A DNA stretch of 64,000 nucleotides from Gonatopus flavifemur. Taxonomy: Eukaryota > Arthropoda > Insecta > Hymenoptera > Dryinidae. This document shows positions 32,003 through 43,792 of this stretch, piece after piece (within the stretch, counting starts at the first letter, position 1; the number at the start of each line of letters is the position of its first letter). The stretch covers positions 20,786,501 to 20,850,500 of the forward strand of contig JAFFJZ010000009.1 of assembly GCA_018340375.1 (NCBI GenBank). Reading direction: 5' to 3'. Below the pieces are notes generated by a model. The model had not been told where the DNA came from. It made no database searches and was given only the letters and a program-made list of their open reading frames with translations. Both the position numbers and the translations under genes were made by a program.

Positions 32003-32494
32003 TAATTCTCATAAATTCAGTTACAATATGTTTATATCAAAATTCATTACCTTCAAGAACTTATGATATCAATACATTCTCTTTCTCTCTTGTCTTTGAC
32101 CTTCATGAGCGTGTTTGTTGTTTTCATCTAATTGAGCACATACCTTTGGAATAAATGGTTTCAGGATCAACCAAGGCATCGCACTGAAGGTCACCCTTTA
32201 ATATATTTACAGTCTACTTTTTTTCACATATGTCCGATAACAACAATAAAAATTCTCACAAAAGTATATCAATATAATCATTGATGGAATATTATTATGC
32301 AGTCAAGTAGTGTTCTTTTCTTTTTTTCCTCAAAAGACGGATACTTTTAGGTTGATGTATGTTAGTTTTTTGTGTCTCGTAACTTTGTTTGCAGCACAGG
32401 TAAGCATACACATGTACACTGCACATTGGTCAGGATCTTCTACGATCTGTGTACGCCATATTCCAGGTCATTGTAACTCAAATCACTTTCCTGA
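32003..32494. other. AT-rich intergenic stretch
   Basis: No feature identified beyond a plus-strand frame at 32310-32690 that overlaps the exon-like frame on the other strand and shows no domain. Confidence 0.4.
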
Positions 32495-32812
32495 TCATTG
32501 CCATTTGATTCTGTTTCGAGATACACCAGATATACTTATGGGTTTAGCTGATTGCAGAATAATAATTATCTCACCGTTAATTTTCAATAGTTTCAAAAGG
32601 GAGTCGATGAATCTGGTTGATGGCGATGCAAGGATGTTCTTTCTATCCGTCACTGTTTCGGCTACAACACTATGCACTGAATACACATGATTCTCAAACT
32701 GCTTGTATATTCCAAATGTGGCAGTGTAAACTGGACACTTGACAGGCACAGCCAGTTTTAATGTCATTCTGTGATCCCAAGCAACGTGATTGATTAATTT
32801 CCATTGATACAC
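32495..32812 (-). other. Exon-like open frame, function unknown
   Basis: A 105-codon minus-strand frame preceded by a TTTATTTAG acceptor-like tract. Its composition is protein-like (FGIYKQFENHVYSVHSVV, RFIDSLLKLLKINGEIIIIL) with two hydrophobic stretches. I recognise no family. It lies on the same strand as, and upstream of, the P-type transposase, but no splice chain links them. It could be an exon of an unrelated mobile element or of a host gene, or chance. Confidence 0.25.
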
Positions 32813-33326
32813 CTAAATAAAAAGATATTTTCAAAGATCTTGTACGAGCTTCTGTATCTCCAATATAATTATAGCAGAAATTTTATGCAATGAACCAACG
32901 TCCTGTGTTTTCACCTTTATCTGCAATTTCTTGTATTCTAGTTGTTACAAGTCCATATGATCCAAGTAAATGTCTTTCTAAATCCTGAAATTGAATTCAC
33001 AAATAGAGTTATAAAATGTCTCCACAATGCTTTTTTGCAATTGCTCATTTATTCACAAATTTTTACCTGATCTGTAATGTTTATTATGAAATACTCACAG
33101 CAAATATATGTAGTCCCAATTTGATAACTTGATGTTCCTCAATGTAACTCCGGAATTGCTTTTATGAATTGAAAGTACATTGGACTCATCCACCTATCGA
33201 CAAAACCATCAAAACTCACAGGTTCACATGTATAGTTTGTGCAGCCCACCGGGGTAGCTAGCGCCATGCTGCGGATTAGTTCCATTGGCGACAGTAAGAA
33301 ACACAAAGAGTGGGGGAGTCGGATAG
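32813..33326. other. Intergenic sequence
   Basis: AT-rich with no supported gene. The stretch directly before the hAT-like MITE (33240-33326) is more GC-rich (CCACCGGGGTAGCTAGCGCC). Confidence 0.4.
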
Positions 33327-33334
33327 GGCTGCTT

Positions 33335-33557
33335 CAGGGGGCATGATCTCGGATAGGAAATTTTCAAACGGATTTCAGCGCCGCCATACGGTAGTACAGT
33401 GAACTATTTTACATGTATACACTAACACCAATTCGAAAATCAGTGTGATTTGTTCATTGTTTGTGTTAGCTGTATCCATGGCGAATAATTCACTGTACTA
33501 CCGTACGGCAGCGCTGAAATCCGTTTGAGAATGTTGCATTTGAGATTATGCCCCCTG
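33335..33557. repeat. hAT-type MITE, 223 bp
   Basis: The inverted ends CAGGGGGCATGATCTC (left) and CAGGGGGCATAATCTC (right, complement) are flanked by the exact 8-bp duplication GGCTGCTT (33327-33334, 33558-33565). A second, inner inverted repeat (AAACGGATTTCAGCGC...TACGGTAGTACAGTGAA) makes the element a near-perfect hairpin around a short centre. CAGGG ends plus an 8-bp TSD are diagnostic of the hAT superfamily. No coding capacity. Confidence 0.88.
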
Positions 33558-33645
33558 GGCTGCTTCAACTTCATGTTATACAAATGGCCATCTACACAAT
33601 TATCCCCACTACTGAAGAAATTTGCCTCACTAAATTTCTCCGTGT

Positions 33646-33806
33646 CGACATCAGTATACCAGAAGTGATATTCACCCAAACTTCCCCTGGTAACAAAAAA
33701 GAAACCCACTCCACTCTACTTCTTCGACATCAGTATACCGGAAGTGTTATTCACCCAAACTTCCCCTGGTGAAAAAAAACCCACTCCACTCTACTTCTTC
33801 GATGTC
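33646..33806 (+). repeat. Short tandem duplication, ~79-bp unit
   Basis: Units beginning CGACATCAGTATACC start at 33646 and 33725, with the start of a third at 33800 (CGATGTCGGAAG). Both full units contain CACCCAAACTTCCCCTGGT and CCCACTCCACTCTACTTCTT. Confidence 0.85.
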
Positions 33807-34194
33807 GGAAGCACCCACTGTCACATTTGCGAGAGTTGAAATGAACGAGGTTGTACTCTATGTTCGAATATTTATAACACGAATCGCTATCATTCCGGAA
33901 TACAACTATTTGGCACTAGTCATCTGTCAATGAGAAAATATGTCACCAAGTTTTTTTCGGGATAACGGCAATTCAAGTTATCAAAATTTGGGCATAGTGA
34001 CGTTCAAGACAAAGAGAATTCGGGTCTGCTGGTGTCTACTAATTCCTCAAGAGAATCTAGCCCTAGCAGATAAGCGAATAGGAATCGAAATTCAATGCAT
34101 AAAAAATCAAATTCCGCATCGATTAGAATGCTCCCAAATTAATTCTCTTGAATGAAATATAACGATTGAATGCATAGAATTATTAGATTGGCAA

Positions 34195-34336
34195 TATGCA
34201 AATTACCCGACCAACAATGTGGCCGACTGCTTAAGCCCGACTGGCGTTAGCTCGACTAGGCTGCGATAGGCTGGTTGGAGCTAACCAACCTATCACAATC
34301 CAGTCGGGCTCAATCTACGGTCGGGCACTTTGCATA
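34195..34336. repeat. ~142-bp palindromic MITE
   Basis: The ends TGCAAATTACCCGACCAAC and, complemented from the right, TGCAAAGTGCCCGACCGTA extend inward through AGCCCGACTGG and its mirror CCAGTCGGGCT, with a centre of alternating GGCTGG/CCAACC blocks. No open frame. TSD not certain. Confidence 0.65.
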
Positions 34337-34952
34337 CTACCATTAGATTTGGTCGTTCTACATGCCCCAAGTTGCTACAACTTGTACTGAACCAATCAAT
34401 TGGTTTTTGATGACTGAAAGAAGCGAATACACCCAGAGAAAATGGTTTACCTGAATATGGACCTACCAGACATTTCATTGCATTAAATAAAATTTTGCTT
34501 GATTCAAGTAAATTTTATTCAAAATGAATGAAAATTTCTTTCATCCAAAAAATTTTTTATTTGATCCAACTGAAACTCTATTAGGTTCATGATTGAATAG
34601 AACACGGAGTTGATTCAAACAAAATTTAGTAGAATCCAATAAATCGTCACATACGATTTTTCTGAGTGTAATGAACATTTTTGACCCAACATCGATAAGC
34701 CGAGTACCCTTCTAGATAACACGAAGAATCACAAGCTAATTCTGAACTCTTCATGAACTCTTTTAAAATACAAATAATTTTCAAAGGGTTCCAAAAAGAA
34801 TTGGATCTATCCGGCACTTACGAGTTATTTTAAAATTCTTTAACACTTCACCCAGAAGAATGGTATACCTGGATTTATTCGATTCAATGGAAATTTGTTT
34901 GAATCAACTAAAATTTATTTGACTCAACTACAATGTCTATTTATACTTTATA

Positions 34953-35520
34953 CTGGGTGGTTCAAAATTGCCGTACACTTTTCTGAGAGCAAATTCTTGA
35001 TGGAATCCTGAAAAGATTTTGGTCCGGAATATTCAGATCTGATCCTTAGATCCGGAGATACGAGCATTTTTTAATTTTTTGAAAAATCCAAATACCTCGG
35101 AAGTACCATATTTCTGACTTTTGAATCCAAAATCATTCTCTAAATCAGATCATGGGGTATCTCTGAAAAAAATGAATCTAATTTAGCCTCCTTCGTTGTG
35201 GAGTTATAGCGGTTTGGAATTTTTTGCATTCCAGCCAATCAGAATTCAACAACCTCAAATTGCTATGATTCCACAACGATGGGAGCTGAATTAGATTAAT
35301 TTTTTTCCAGGGATACCCCGTGATTTGACTCAGAGAATGGTGTTGGATTGAAAAGTCAAAAATATGGTACTTCCGAGGTATTTGGATCTTTCAAAAAATT
35401 GAAAAATGCTCATATCTCCGGATCTAAGGATTAGATCTGAATATTCCGAGTCAAAATCCTTTCAGAATTTCATTAGGAATTCGCTCTCAGAAAAGTGTAC
35501 GGCAATTTTGAACCACCCAG
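34953..35520. repeat. 568-bp palindromic MITE with TA duplication, nested in another repeat
   Basis: The ends CTGGGTGGTTCAAAATTGCC and their exact complement GGCAATTTTGAACCACCCAG are flanked by TA (34951-34952, 35521-35522). Complementarity continues almost to the centre (TCTGAATATTCCG, CCTCGGAAGTACCATA, GGGGTATCTCTG and mirrors), so the transcript would be one long hairpin. It interrupts the CACCCAGA-ended element 34853-35687, so it is the younger insertion. TA target and end sequence suit Tc1/mariner-type mobilisation. Confidence 0.88.
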
Positions 35521-35699
35521 TATATCAACCTACTAGAGTTTTAGTTGGATCAAATAAACAATTTATTTCATCCGAATAAATTTTTATTCATTTCAAATAA
35601 AATCTACTTGAATCAAATAAAATTTTATTGGATAGAATTAAATCTCTAGTAGGTTCATATTCAAGTGAACCATTTCTCTGGGTGTTGTCAAAGAAATCA

Positions 35700-36078
35700 A
35701 ATTCTTTTCGGAGCGTCAAAAATTATTTCTATTCTAAAAGATATCATAAGAAGTTCTTTTTTTTCAGAACTCACACGTGATTCTTGTGTATCATCTGAGC
35801 ATTACAATGACTTTTCGGAGGTGAATGAAAAGCACTATCCACTCTGCAAAACGGGCCAATTGGAAATTTCAGGCAGAATGATCATTCAGCTTGTCGATGT
35901 TCGATCAAAAAATTTTCGACATTGAGTGGTTGGAACACTGCGATTCTACCCAACCAGCCAAACCTTCTCAGTAAAGAAGTATCGCATTGGTGGACCTGTT
36001 CATACCGAAGAACGATTACTCCGAAATTTTGTATCGCAATGAGTTATAATCCAATTATTTTTGGACCAATTGCACTCA
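35700..36078. other. Spacer between CACCCAGA-type repeats
   Basis: No supported gene; short open frames at 35665-35925 and 35922-36146 show no domain. Confidence 0.4.
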
Positions 36079-36248
36079 GAAAAATCTTATATCACAATTT
36101 ATTTGATTCTACTAAATTTTGTTTGAGTCGACTAAATTTTGTTTGAATCAACTACGTGTTCTATTTAAATATGAACCTGATAGAGTTTCACCCAGATATT
36201 ATTTCCTGCGCGCAAAACTTGAAAACGTTATACACGCGGGATGTTGCG

Positions 36249-37920
36249 TGTGATTTGCGTACAATTCCCCCGTGATCCATACGGTCGCCCACAAACCGCG
36301 TGCGAAGAGCTAGTGCAAGTCACTGATTGGAGGAATACCTCAAATCAAACTTAAAGGAATATTAAACGTTCAAGAGCTTGCGCAGAAGCTATCGACAGAT
36401 TGCAACAGTAAGATCTAACGGAAAGTGAACTCATTAGTCCGGACTATATGACCCTACTTCGTGTGCACACGGAAATTTTATGTCAGTCAGTCGTAGAACC
36501 CGATTATATCGTTATTTCGGATGGATCCAACGGAAAGTGACGCGTGAATGGACAGTTCCAAGTGAAAGGGACCCCCGTGGGTCCGTTCGTGACGAGAAAA
36601 GTAATCATCCTAAGGATTATTCTAGATGCGCGGAATCGAGAGTCGTGATTGGTCGAAATGATCTTGACCTAAGGGTTGGCTCTAATAAAAGTCCCCGATT
36701 GGTTGGACTAAACAGGTGTTATTTCCTATGTCCCATGGAGCCGTAAGAGGTTGACCCAATGGGAGAAGCCGTCAGAAGGTGGCTCCATCTAACCCGTGGT
36801 GGCCGTGAGAGGGTGGCCCTATGGCCCGAAGAGGACTATTACCGTCTTCGTCCAGGAATTGCCCTAACCCTTTTTGACGCTTCAGTAGCGGTTAATTGCC
36901 AGCTACTACCCCCACTTCCCTAAGAAAACCTAGCTACGATTTAATCGAGTGCTGCGCACTACGATTAGACCTTTTTCCCCTAGGCGTAGAGCAAGCTCTT
37001 ACCTTTTCCAAAAGATGTCTGTTGTAAGCAGACGAGTCGGGAAAGAAGATGATTATGCCTCCGTTTCAGCCTCTTATAAAACCCAGAGGCTTACTTTTGC
37101 TCGTGGATAACGCGGTATTGCGACAAGCCATCTGGTGGTTCGAAATTCAACCACCGAGCATAGCTGTGTCTTTGTCTTTTAATATAGCTCGCCCGTGTTA
37201 TTTTCGCGCTCGCGCGTTGTGCGCAAGATTTCCAAAATGGTTGACGGGTTTGTTTATAACCTGTCATATTTCGCGTTCGCGAGTTTGCATGGTTATGTTC
37301 GGTTCGTGAAAACCCTTTCGGGACCGTGGGTTGAGTTACGCGTGTGACGGGTGTCGTTTTTAATTCTTTTATTTACCGTTTTCGCGAGTGTCGTGTACGT
37401 TTGGTCCAGTAGGGGATGTTTCTATGCGGTGACTCTTTGAGGTCGGTGAGGTGAGATTTTATACTTTATACTTAACTCTATTCATTAACATTATTTATGA
37501 ACCATATAACTAACGTTCTTCTTTTCTATTTGTTACAGGTATGTATAGGGAGTACGTTCGGGTCAGACGACCATCGTATCGTTCCTTCCCTTGATACCGT
37601 TTCCCCATATATTTATTAATATATTTCTACAGGTACATTGCAACAAAGGGATGTTGCCGTGAATTGACGACTCAGGCGAGTCGTTCACGTCTTGGGCTCT
37701 TCGTTAACTGTTTTCAGCCTGCCGAACCCTATATTACCCAAGTTCGCTTCCTCGAGTCGATAGGACGGAGGGCTATTCTCCAAGGAGGAGGGTTCCGACT
37801 CACATAAGGTACCACGTAAACAGTATCACCCAGGTAAGAGAGATCGTTCCTGTTATTTTGATTGAATCAAATCACTTATTCGTGGCCTTTTTCAGGTACA
37901 AAAGGCTGAAGGACGTCACA
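36249..37920. repeat. Probable solo LTR related to the 13.1-kb element's LTRs
   Basis: Begins TGTGATTTGCGTACAATTCC and ends GGACGTCACA, matching the pattern of the 13.1-kb element's LTRs (TGTGACGTTTCGTAACAATC ... GATCGTCACA). The length is 1672 bp, close to those LTRs without their inserts. Shared internal words are GTGGCCGTGAGAGGGTGGCCCT, TTTGTTTATAACCTGTCAT and a run of pyrimidine-CAG|GT junctions in the last 500 bp. No gag-pol sequence is next to it. The flanks (TTGCG and GATTC) do not match, so a clean solo LTR from one insertion is not proven; the right edge coincides with the start of the satellite. Confidence 0.65.
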
Positions 37921-40250
37921 GATTCTTGGGGTGAAATCTATGAATTCTCATGAGGAATTGTCTGCCGAATTCAGTGATATACGGCTCATTCCGGTACGCG
38001 GCCGTGTTCTTGATTTCTCACGTAACGCGTTGGCTGGTATTTGACGGAATTATCTATACATATGCAAATTCTTCCATCGGCTGCAGGGTTCTCGTTCGAT
38101 TGGAAGAATGAGATGCATCAGTTCTTATGGTAAATTTTCCAAGGAATCCAATGGTGTATAGCTCATTCGGTACGCGTCCGTTTTCATGGAGTTTTCGTCG
38201 AGAGAAGGGGAGATTTTTGTCAATTTCCACAGAATTTGCATGAATTTCGTTATTTAAAGACAAGTCGACGTCCGATTCTTGGGGTAAAATCTATGGATTC
38301 TTATGAGGAATTGTCTGCAGAATCCAGTGATATACGGCTCATTCCGGTACGCGGCCGTGTTCTTGATTTTTTACGCCGAAAGTCGTTGACTGGTATTCGA
38401 CGGAATTATCAATACATATGCAAATTCTTCCATCGGCTGCAGGGTTCTCGTTCGACTGGAAGAATCTGACACATCGGTTCTTATAGTGAATTTTCCAAGG
38501 AATCCAATGGTGTATAGCTCATTCCGGTACGCGGCCGTTTTCATGGAGTTTTCGTCGTGAAATCTATGGATTCTTATGATGAATTGTCTGCAGAATCCAG
38601 TGATATACGGCTCATTCCGGTACGCGGCCGTGTTCTTGACTTTCCACGCCAAAAGTCTCATCACAATCTATTGATTGTACCCCAAGAATCGGACGTCGAC
38701 TTGTCTTCAAATGACGAAATTCATGCAGATTCTGTGGAAATTGACAAAAATCTCGCCCCCACTCGACGAAAACTCCATGAAAACGGCTGCGTACCGGAAT
38801 GAGCCATACACCTTTGGATTCCTTGGACAATTTCCCATAAGAATTGATGCATCTCATCCTTCCAATCGAACGAGAACCCTGCAGCCGATGGAAGAATATG
38901 CATATGTATTGATAATTCCGTCAAATACCGGTCAACGACTTTTGGCGTAAAAAATCAAGAACACGGCCGCGTACCGGAATGAGCCGTATATCACCACGTT
39001 CTGCAGACAATTCCTCATAAGAATCCATAGATTTTACCCCATGAATCGGACGTCGACTTGCCTCTCAATAACGAAATTCATGCAAATTCTGTGGAAATTG
39101 ACAAAAATCTCCCCTTCTCTCGACGAAAACTCCATGAAAACGGCCGCGGACCGGAATGAGCCATACACCATTGGATTCCTCGGAGAATTTACCATAAGAA
39201 TTGATGCATCTCATTCTTCCAATCGAACGAGAACCCTGTAGCCGATGGCAGAATTTGCATATGTATAGATAATTCCGTCAAATACCAGCCAACGCGTTAC
39301 GTGAAAAATCAAGAACACGGCCGCGTACCGGAATAAGCCGTATATCACTGGATTCAACAGACGATTCCTCATAAGAATTCATAGATTTTACCCCAAGAAT
39401 CGGACGTCGCCTTGTCTTTAAATAACGAAATTCATGCAAATTCTGTGGAAATTGACAAAAATCTTCCCTTCTCTCGACGAAAACTCCATGAAATCGGCCG
39501 CGTACCGGAATGAGCCATACATCATTGGATTCCTTGGAAAATCTTCTATAAGAATCGATGTATCAGATTCTTCCAATCGAACGAGAACCCTGCAGCCGAT
39601 GGAAGAATTTGCATATGTATTGATAATTCCGTCGAATACCAGTCAACGACTTTTGGCGTAAAAAATCAAGAACACGGCCGCGTACCGGGATGAGCCGCAT
39701 ATCACTGGATTCTGCGGACAATTCCTCATGAGAATCCATAGATTTCACCCCAAGAATCGGACGTCGGCTTGTCTTCAAATAAAGAAATTCATGCAAATTC
39801 TGTGGAAATTGACAAAAATCTCCCCTTCTCTCGACGAGAACTTAATGAAAACGGCCCCGTACCGGAATAAGCCATACACCATCGGCCTCCTTGGAAAATT
39901 TACTATAGGAATTGATGCATCTCATTCTTCCAATCGAACGAGAACTCTGTAGCCGATGGAGGAATTTGCATATGTATAGATAATTCCGTCAAATACCAGC
40001 CACCGCGTTACGTGAGAAATCAAGAACACGGCCGCGTACCGGAATGAGTCGTATATCAGTGGATTTTGCAGACAATTCTCCATAAGAATCCATAGATTCT
40101 ACCCCAAGAATCGGACGTCGACTTGTCTTTAAATAACGAAATCCATGCAAATTCTGTGGAAATTGACAAAAATCTCCCCTCCTCCCGACGAAAACTCCAT
40201 GAAAACGGCCGCGTACCAAAATGAATCATATATCATCGAATTCGTCAGAC
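37921..40250. repeat. ~355-bp satellite array with an orientation switch
   Basis: Monomer landmarks recur at 37921 and 38274 (GATTCTTGGGGT, plus orientation), then at 38679, 39036, 39392, 39747 and 40101 (ACCCCAAGAATC, minus orientation), spacings 353-357 bp. Each monomer has CGGTACGCGGCCG twice and GCAGGGTTCTCGTTCGA. The third plus-strand monomer is truncated, and the switch lies at about 38660-38680. Several 60-100-codon frames inside are conserved only because the repeat is conserved, and they occur in both orientations; I do not call them genes. Confidence 0.88.
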
Positions 40251-40517
40251 AAAATCCTATGAGAATTGATGCGTTTTATCCTCCGAATCGGACGTCGTCT
40301 CATCAGTAGGTGATGAAATTCGTTAGAACCAATATATAACTCCTCTTTTCTCTGCAAAAAATCCTATGAAAACGACCTCGTATCGTGAAAAATCTTTCAT
40401 GTTCGAATTCCTCGTCTCAAATACTACGAATTGATATCTTTAGATATCATCATTATCTCATTTTAGCATGTTTTTATGGAGGAAATATCCAAATAGTTCG
40501 GTCGTTTTGTTCAGGTA
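40251..40517. other. Transition from satellite to CCGATT-rich repeat
   Basis: Diverged satellite-like sequence (CTCCGAATCGGACGTCGTCTC at 40281) fades by about 40440 into unique AT-rich sequence. Confidence 0.5.
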
Positions 40518-42721
40518 CCCTGGTTAAACAATCCGATTGAATCCGATAAAAAAAAATTCCATCGGAATAGATTGAGTTTCTGCATCGAAAATGTTCCATT
40601 GATACCAATAAAATAATTTCTAACTGGATTCAATCGGCATTTTCCCTGGTGAAAAAATCCGATTAAATCCGATGAAAAAAACTTATCGGAATGAATTGAT
40701 TCCTGCATCCCGATTTTCTTATTGAATTCTATTGGTTGTTAACCCGACCAACGAACGGTTTATATACATTATATACGCGCATTTTATATCAATTAAACAA
40801 ACACATATATCATTTATTCAATCATTACGTATGACAAATTATTGCTGAAATAAATTCAAACGATCATTTATGTGTTATTAACATGGTGATCACCCATCCA
40901 CCTTTTACCGCAGTTGTCGCTGCTTAACCTGGAAGATCGATCTGGAACACCCGCTCGCTCGATGCCGTGGTTCGCTTCCTATCAATGTGAACTGAATGAC
41001 TGTCTTATGTCAGGGATGAGTGTCCTATAGTAATAACATTCAATTGGTAATAGTCCATTGGACATATGAGGGATTGTGTCGGTCCTAATGAGAGCATGAG
41101 AGTTCATTAATAATAAAAATCCCAATGAAGACCAAGAGAATATTTTCAATTGGATTCAATCGGTATTTTATGATGGATGAAAAATTCCGATTGATATCAA
41201 TACAATATTTTGCAATCGGATTCAATCGGTATCTTATCAATTATGAAAATTCTAATTGATACGAGTCAAATATTTTCCAATGGGATCCAATAGGGATTTT
41301 ATCAATAATAAGGATTCCTTTGATATCAATGAAATATTGTGTAATTGGATTCACTTGGTATTTTATTATCAATGAAAATTCCGTTTGACGCCGAAAAATA
41401 TTTTTCAATTGGATTGAATCGGTATCTTATTAATTATGAGGATTCTGATTGATACCAGTCAAATATTTTTCAATGGCATCCAATAGGTATTCCATCAATT
41501 ATAAGAATTCCTATTGATACCAAGAAAATATTCTTCATTCGATTAAATAGGGATTTTATTGATCATTAAAATTCTAATTGATATCAGTGGGATATTTTTC
41601 AATAGAATTCAATGGGTATGTGAAACTGTATGTATGGGTATCATGAAAATTCCAATTGATACCAAGAAAATATTTTCTCATCAGATTCAATGGGTATTTT
41701 ATGATTGATAAAAAATTCCGATGGATACCAATAACATATTTTTTAATTGGATTGAATCGGTATTTCATCAATTATGAAAATTCCAATTGATACCAGTCAA
41801 ATATTTTTCAATGGGATCCAATTGATATTTTATCAATAATAATTATTCCGATTGATATCAATGAGATATTGTGTAATTGCATTCCCTTGGTATTTTATGA
41901 CCAATGAAAATTCCGATTGATGTCAATACAATATTTTCCAATTGGATTCAATCGGTATGTTATTAATCATGAAGATTCTAATTGATACCACTCAAATATT
42001 TTTCAATGGCATCCAATAGGTATTTTATCAATAATAAAAATTCCAATTCGTACGAACACAATATTTTTTAATTTCATTCAATCGGCATTTTATTAATCAT
42101 TACAATCAAAATCGTTACCAGTAACATATTTTTCAGTGGGATCCAATGGATATTCCATCACTGATAAAAATTCCGATTGATACCAATGAAATATTTTCTA
42201 ATTGGATTCTCTTGGTATTCTATGATTATAGTTCCCCATTCCAGCAACTTTCCCATTAGTTACAATACATCGAGGTCACCAGGGATTCTGATAAAAACCA
42301 ATGATTTGATGCAATGAAAGACATTTCAGAACTGAATCGGTTATTGCCGGTACATACCTATAGGACTTTAGAATCTGTAAACTTGCCTATTATTTTCAAT
42401 AAATTTGAATGTTGGAATAATCCAATTGGAACCCATTGATCAATGAAATCGATACATCCTTGAATGCAGTCAGAAATCTCCCATAAGGAACCCATTCAGC
42501 ATTCAATTTCACAAATTTTCCCATCAGTTCCAATAGATTGAAATTGTGGAAACTTCCGATAAAACCGTTTGCCTTATGGAATGGAGAAAATTTCAATCAT
42601 CCAATCAGATATCTGTTATACAGATCAATAGGTTATGTGAAGTTTGATTAATTCCCATGAACTGCAGATTTTTTGATTGGTGAATCCCCGATTGAAACCT
42701 ATAGAAAAAAGATTCCGATAA
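40518..42721. repeat. CCGATT-rich repeat block with a ~65-bp tandem array (left part)
   Basis: Starts with CCCTGGTTAAACAATCCGAT at 40518; a second start-like copy, CCCTGGTGAAAAAATCCGAT, is at 40648. From about 41130 to 42235 it consists of ~16-17 diverged monomers of ~65 bp. Two consecutive units near 41150-41280 share GGATTCAATCGGTAT, a TTATCAATTAT-type stretch and AATTCCGATTGATA. The array grades into more irregular sequence up to 42721, where the 13.1-kb retrotransposon is inserted. Related sequence resumes at 55834. No coding capacity; the 65-70-codon frames here are repeat artefacts. Confidence 0.8.
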
Positions 42722-43792
42722 ACTCTGTGATGTTTCGTAACAATCGGTTTGCGTTGACAATTTCGATTATCGTTAATTGACCAATTAACCCCCTCGGTAA
42801 TGCCGCTAGCTCGCCGGAAAACCAAGGTTTGTTTACGGGAGTGGGGGAACGTAAGTCACAGATCATTAAATTTTGTAGACAGAGTTTAATAGGAGAACAA
42901 GTTTTATTCGGGATAATTTACATTCGTGTGATAAATACTCTTTGAATTAGATTTCAAAGTTTGACAGACTCAAAGAAGTTCCAATAGAATACAATTTGAC
43001 AAGAATCCCTTATGACTAGACTAGTAACTTTTAGGCTTTCTAATTCTAAACTCAAAGTTCGAACTTTGATCGCGAATATTAACGTGTGCACACGCGAAAG
43101 GTTCGAAAACCGGGAATCCGGTGAAAGTTCTAGCGAGAAGGTAACGCACCGTTACCTACAAGAGAAATCTAGGCGTCTTCCGGACGCATGCAAGTAAATC
43201 CACTTGAATTCAGCGGAATTCTGATTTCAAGTGTTCTGATTGGTCCAGACGGGGCCAATCAGATCTAGGCAAAGGCCAAGCGAATGGGTCAGCCGGACGG
43301 GCTAGTTATGTTCATAAAAATACTCTTCAATATGGGAGAAGGGAGTTTACAAGAATGGCCGTGAGAGTGTGGCCCTAGTCTAGCAATTTATCTCTGGATT
43401 GGCTGTTGGTTGTACCCCTAGAAGAATCAAGTAGGAAAACACTACAAGATTCACCCCCTCTCCTAACCAGCTTCTAATCTTGAGGATGGAAGATCCGATC
43501 CTCCCACCGTCCCTATTCAACCCACCAGGATGTCAAGGATAGAACCGATGAAGACCCTGGAAGAGCTTCTCTCAGGCGGAGAAATCCTCTCACCTTCTAG
43601 GCCAGTCAAGAGGTAGCACCGAGATGACTAGTCGGAGAATGAAGTGCCGAATCACTCGTCTGCACCTCCTTATAATACCCGGCAAGTTTACTCTCGCTTG
43701 CCGTGCGGGTTGTATTGCGATGCGCCGCCTGGCGGTTCGCGAAACAAAGCCAGAATGGTCGATATGCGAGTTCGATTCATACTCGCGCAGGC

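Larger units (their letters stand above)
34427..36193. repeat. Cluster of CACCCAGA-ended repeats rich in GATTCAA / AAATTTTATTT
   Basis: Three related pieces: 34427-34672 (CACCCAGAGAAAATGG ... TTTTTCTGAGTG), 34853-35687 (CACCCAGAAGAATGG ... CCATTTCTCTGGGTG, carrying a nested MITE) and 36079-36193 (CACTCAGAAAAATC ... TTTCACCCAG). The third is the reverse complement of the right half of the first (CTACTAAATTTTGTTTGAATCAACT, GAACCTGATAGAGTTTCA). All are filled with variants of GATTCAA(C/A)TAAAATTT. They look like a non-autonomous family with inverted CACYCAGA ends. Confidence 0.65.

Noticed and set aside
38236..40219. Many 65-97-codon frames with shared words such as SYEELSAESSDIRLIPVRGR
   Set aside because: They are translations of the 355-bp satellite in several phases and both orientations; conservation reflects the repeat, not coding.
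37921..40250. CRISPR-like array because of regular spacing
   Set aside because: Monomers of 355 bp are repetitive throughout, without unique spacers; satellite DNA in a eukaryote.
40511..42825. Minus-strand frames of ~65 codons in the CCGATT-rich region
   Set aside because: Low-complexity repeat translations (IGINGNF-type) without domains.
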